Source: an uncultured bacterium (GTDB lineage Bacteria; Actinomycetota; Coriobacteriia; Coriobacteriales; Coriobacteriaceae). Taken from it: a stretch of DNA of 23,265 nt. Location of the stretch: NCBI GenBank assembly GCA_905215205.1, contig CAJMPK010000010.1, positions 1-23,265 of the forward strand, read 5' to 3'. The notes beneath the pieces are model-generated. The model ran no database searches, was not told the origin of the DNA, and was given only the letters and a program-made list of their open reading frames with translations. Within the stretch, counting starts at the first letter, position 1, and each line of letters begins with the position of its first letter. Position numbers and translations under genes: made by a program. Below, in pieces: positions 21,397 through 23,265 of this stretch.

Positions 21397-22266
21397 TTGT
21401 TGGGCTCGGCGGGCGGCGCGACGGGCACGAGCTTCTTGGACTTCCCCCAAGTGACCGATGATCTCGGAGGCGCTCTCCTCGATCGCCTTGCCGTCGGTGC
21501 GCACCACAAAACAGCCCAGGCGCTTCATAAGGGCACGGGCTTCCTCGAGCTCGCTGCGAACGCTCTCGGGCTCGGCATAGGAGCCTGCGACGGCGCGGGC
21601 GTAGTCATCGCCCAAGCGGCTATCGCGAATCCCGGAGATCACATCGACAGTCGAAATCAGTCCGAACAACCGCATCGGGTCAACCTCGTAAATTGACTTC
21701 GGCGGCTCCATGCCATGGGCCAAAGGAACATTGGCAACCTTGTAACCCTGATAGGCCAAATACATCGACAGCGGCGTCTTAGACGTGCGCGATACGCCCA
21801 GCAGCACGATATCGGCACCCGACAGATCGTCGCAACCGCGCCCGTCGTCGTGCTCAACAAAATACTCCATGGCCTCGATGCGATGGAAATAGCGGTCATC
21901 GGTCTTGTGAATCACGCCTGCAACGCCCTTGGGCGACGCACCGATGAGCGACGACAGCACGGCGAGTGTCGGGCCGATCAAGTCGACCGAGCGGATATGC
22001 AGCATGCCCAGGTAGTCGAGCACGCGAGCGCGCAGCGCCGGGTCGACGATGGTGTGGAACACAGCGATATCGCGATGGTCGGCATCGACGCGCGGTCCCA
22101 CAAACGATTTAACCTGCTCCACCGAGTTCACCTTGGGCAGGCGCAACAAACGAAAAGCCCCTTCATCAAATTGCCCGGACGCCGCAAGCACCACCTCGCA
22201 AGCGGTATCACCGAGCGAGTCGGAGATAACGATAACGGTGGGACGAGCGGTGACCGGGCAATCCAT
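21391..22266 (-). CDS. ppsR: Pyruvate, phosphate dikinase regulatory protein (kinase/pyrophosphorylase)
   Basis: This DUF299 family protein is a bifunctional regulator. It uses ADP to phosphorylate a Thr next to the catalytic His of PPDK or PEP synthase, and uses phosphate to remove it. The unusual P-loop GVSRTSKTPLSMYLA is at residues 157-171. IVISDSLGDTACEV lies near the N-terminus and IHKTDDRYFHRIEAMEYFVEHDDG mid-protein, all typical. The length is 291 residues. The ATG at 22264-22266 has AAAGGAG 6 nt upstream and starts 34 nt after glyS. The neighbouring gene encodes PPDK rather than PEP synthase, so PPDK is the likely target. The C-terminus is Arg/Ala-rich and its stop lies in a long inverted repeat. 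Confidence 0.95.
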   Translation of the reverse strand: MDCPVTARPTVIVISDSLGDTACEVVLAASGQFDEGAFRLLRLPKVNSVEQVKSFVGPRVDADHRDIAVFHTIVDPALRARVLDYLGMLHIRSVDLIGPTLAVLSSLIGASPKGVAGVIHKTDDRYFHRIEAMEYFVEHDDGRGCDDLSGADIVLLGVSRTSKTPLSMYLAYQGYKVANVPLAHGMEPPKSIYEVDPMRLFGLISTVDVISGIRDSRLGDDYARAVAGSYAEPESVRSELEEARALMKRLGCFVVRTDGKAIEESASEIIGHLGEVQEARARRAARRAQQK

Positions 22267-22300
22267 GCGGGGCTCCTTTTGCGCTTATGCGCAGGCTGGC

Positions 22301-23265
22301 TTACTTTTTGCGGGCAAGCTCACCGATGTTTGCGATACCGGAGAAAACGGCCTCGAAGCGGTTGAGCAGCTTAAGACGATTATCGCGAAGCTGCTCGTCC
22401 TTGTCCATGACCATAACCTCGTCGAAGAAGCGGTCGATGGGGGCACGCAGGGCGGCAAGCGCAGCAAATGCGGCCGGGTAATCCTCGCCAGCAAGAGCAG
22501 CATCGACGGCGGTCTGAGCAGCCTCAGAGGCGTCGGCGAGCGCGAGCTCGGCCTCGCCCATCAGGTTGCGGTCGTACTCCGCACCCAGCTCGGGCTTGGA
22601 GATGTGCGCGGCGCGGGCATAGGCGGTAGCCAGGTTGTCGAAGGTCTCGGCATCGTTCTTGCGGGCCTCGTCGAGCGCGGCGCAGCGGGCGAAGAAGACA
22701 GACGGAGCGATGATGTGCACCGCGGAGACGGCGGCGACGGTATCGGCAGGAATCTTCTCGTCGCGGGCCATGCTCACCAGGCGGCCGTGGAAGAAGTCAC
22801 GGACCTGCTGGGCGACCTCGGCGGCGTCGAACTCGATGCCCTGCTCGCTATAGAGCTCAAGGGCAAAGTCGATGAGCGTCGTGGGGTCGATCGGCAGGCG
22901 ATCGCGCAGGATGTTGATGATGCCGATGGCGGCGCGACGCAGCGCGTACGGGTCGGAGGAGCCGGTCGGGGGCTCGCCGATGGCAAAGATACCGGCAATG
23001 GTATCGAGCTTGTCGGCACAGGCCACGATGCAGCCAGCGGTGCCCTCGGGCAGCTCATCGCCGGCAAAGCGGGGACGATAATGATCGCGAATGGCGTGGG
23101 CGACCTCGTCGTTCTCCCCCATCGCGGAGGCATAATAACCGCCCATCACGCCCTGCTGGCTCGTGAACTCGACGACGGCGTTGGATACCAGGTCGGCCTT
23201 GCACAGGTGCGCGGCGCGAGCGGCGTCGGCAGCCAGGTGGGCGCCCAGATGGGCCTCGCGAGCGA
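22301..23265 (-). CDS. glyS: Glycyl-tRNA synthetase beta subunit, C-terminal part (partial)
   Basis: The gene runs off the end of the window; about 321 codons are present, in frame from 23265 to the stop at 22301. The beta subunit pairs with GlyQ in the alpha2-beta2 enzyme that charges tRNA-Gly. Recognisable segments are VEFTSQQGVMGGYYA, HYRPRFAGDELPEGT, ADKLDTIAGIFAIG and PTGSSDPYALRRAA. The C-terminal DALR-like anticodon-binding part holds RFFDEVMVMDKDEQLRDNRL. The true start lies outside the window. The order glyS-ppsR resembles Bacillus, where a ppsR homologue follows the gly synthetase genes. A small 5-bp hairpin (TGCGC/GCGCA) lies in the 34-nt gap to ppsR. Confidence 0.95.
   Translation of the reverse strand, partial: AREAHLGAHLAADAARAAHLCKADLVSNAVVEFTSQQGVMGGYYASAMGENDEVAHAIRDHYRPRFAGDELPEGTAGCIVACADKLDTIAGIFAIGEPPTGSSDPYALRRAAIGIINILRDRLPIDPTTLIDFALELYSEQGIEFDAAEVAQQVRDFFHGRLVSMARDEKIPADTVAAVSAVHIIAPSVFFARCAALDEARKNDAETFDNLATAYARAAHISKPELGAEYDRNLMGEAELALADASEAAQTAVDAALAGEDYPAAFAALAALRAPIDRFFDEVMVMDKDEQLRDNRLKLLNRFEAVFSGIANIGELARKK

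Overview
The window (about 60% G+C) reads as a housekeeping segment of a Coriobacteriia chromosome, most likely Collinsella or a close relative. That assignment is inference. It rests on high G+C, strong AGGAGG-type ribosome binding sites, a Bacillus/Clostridium-like gene order (rplS, rnhB, dprA, trmFO, xerC, rpsB, tsf, pyrH, frr, uppS, cdsA, dxr, rseP, proS) and the anaerobic-metabolism genes adhE and ppdK at the two ends. I see no tRNA, rRNA, CRISPR array, insertion sequence or prophage gene.

Layout. Positions 1-954 run on the plus strand: the 3' end of adhE, then a small kinase-fold phosphotransferase. They converge, with a terminator on each side, on a block that fills the rest of the window on the minus strand. 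In direction of transcription (high to low coordinates) this block holds glyS (partial) and ppsR; ppdK; rplS and rnhB; yraN-comM-dprA-trmFO-xerC; rpsB-tsf; and pyrH-frr-uppS-cdsA-dxr-rseP-ispG-proS. Recognisable promoters lie before rplS, rpsB and (weaker) pyrH. Hairpin terminators follow ppdK, rplS, rnhB, tsf and proS.

How the genes work together. The pyrH operon couples UMP kinase, ribosome recycling, two MEP isoprenoid steps (Dxr, IspG), undecaprenyl-diphosphate synthesis (UppS, which uses MEP products), CDP-diacylglycerol synthesis (CdsA), a site-2 protease (RseP) and prolyl-tRNA synthetase. Its genes are separated by at most about 25 nt. The yraN-xerC operon carries DNA-uptake/recombination and tRNA-modification genes with overlapping ends. 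PpsR is the predicted kinase/phosphotransferase controlling PpdK, and the two genes are adjacent.

Points that stand out. (1) The site-2 protease carries an insert of about 115 residues with a winged-helix-like part between its GGY loop and its second conserved membrane helix. (2) The xerC reading frame has family-like sequence upstream of its first ordinary start codon, with a good ribosome binding site placed for an ATA codon. (3) A 38-bp inverted repeat with one mismatch abuts the ppsR stop codon. (4) Four GGTAAA repeats lie upstream of ppdK. (5) A strong UUCG-loop terminator sits almost directly before rnhB. I found no clearly new multi-gene system; the window is mostly core genes.
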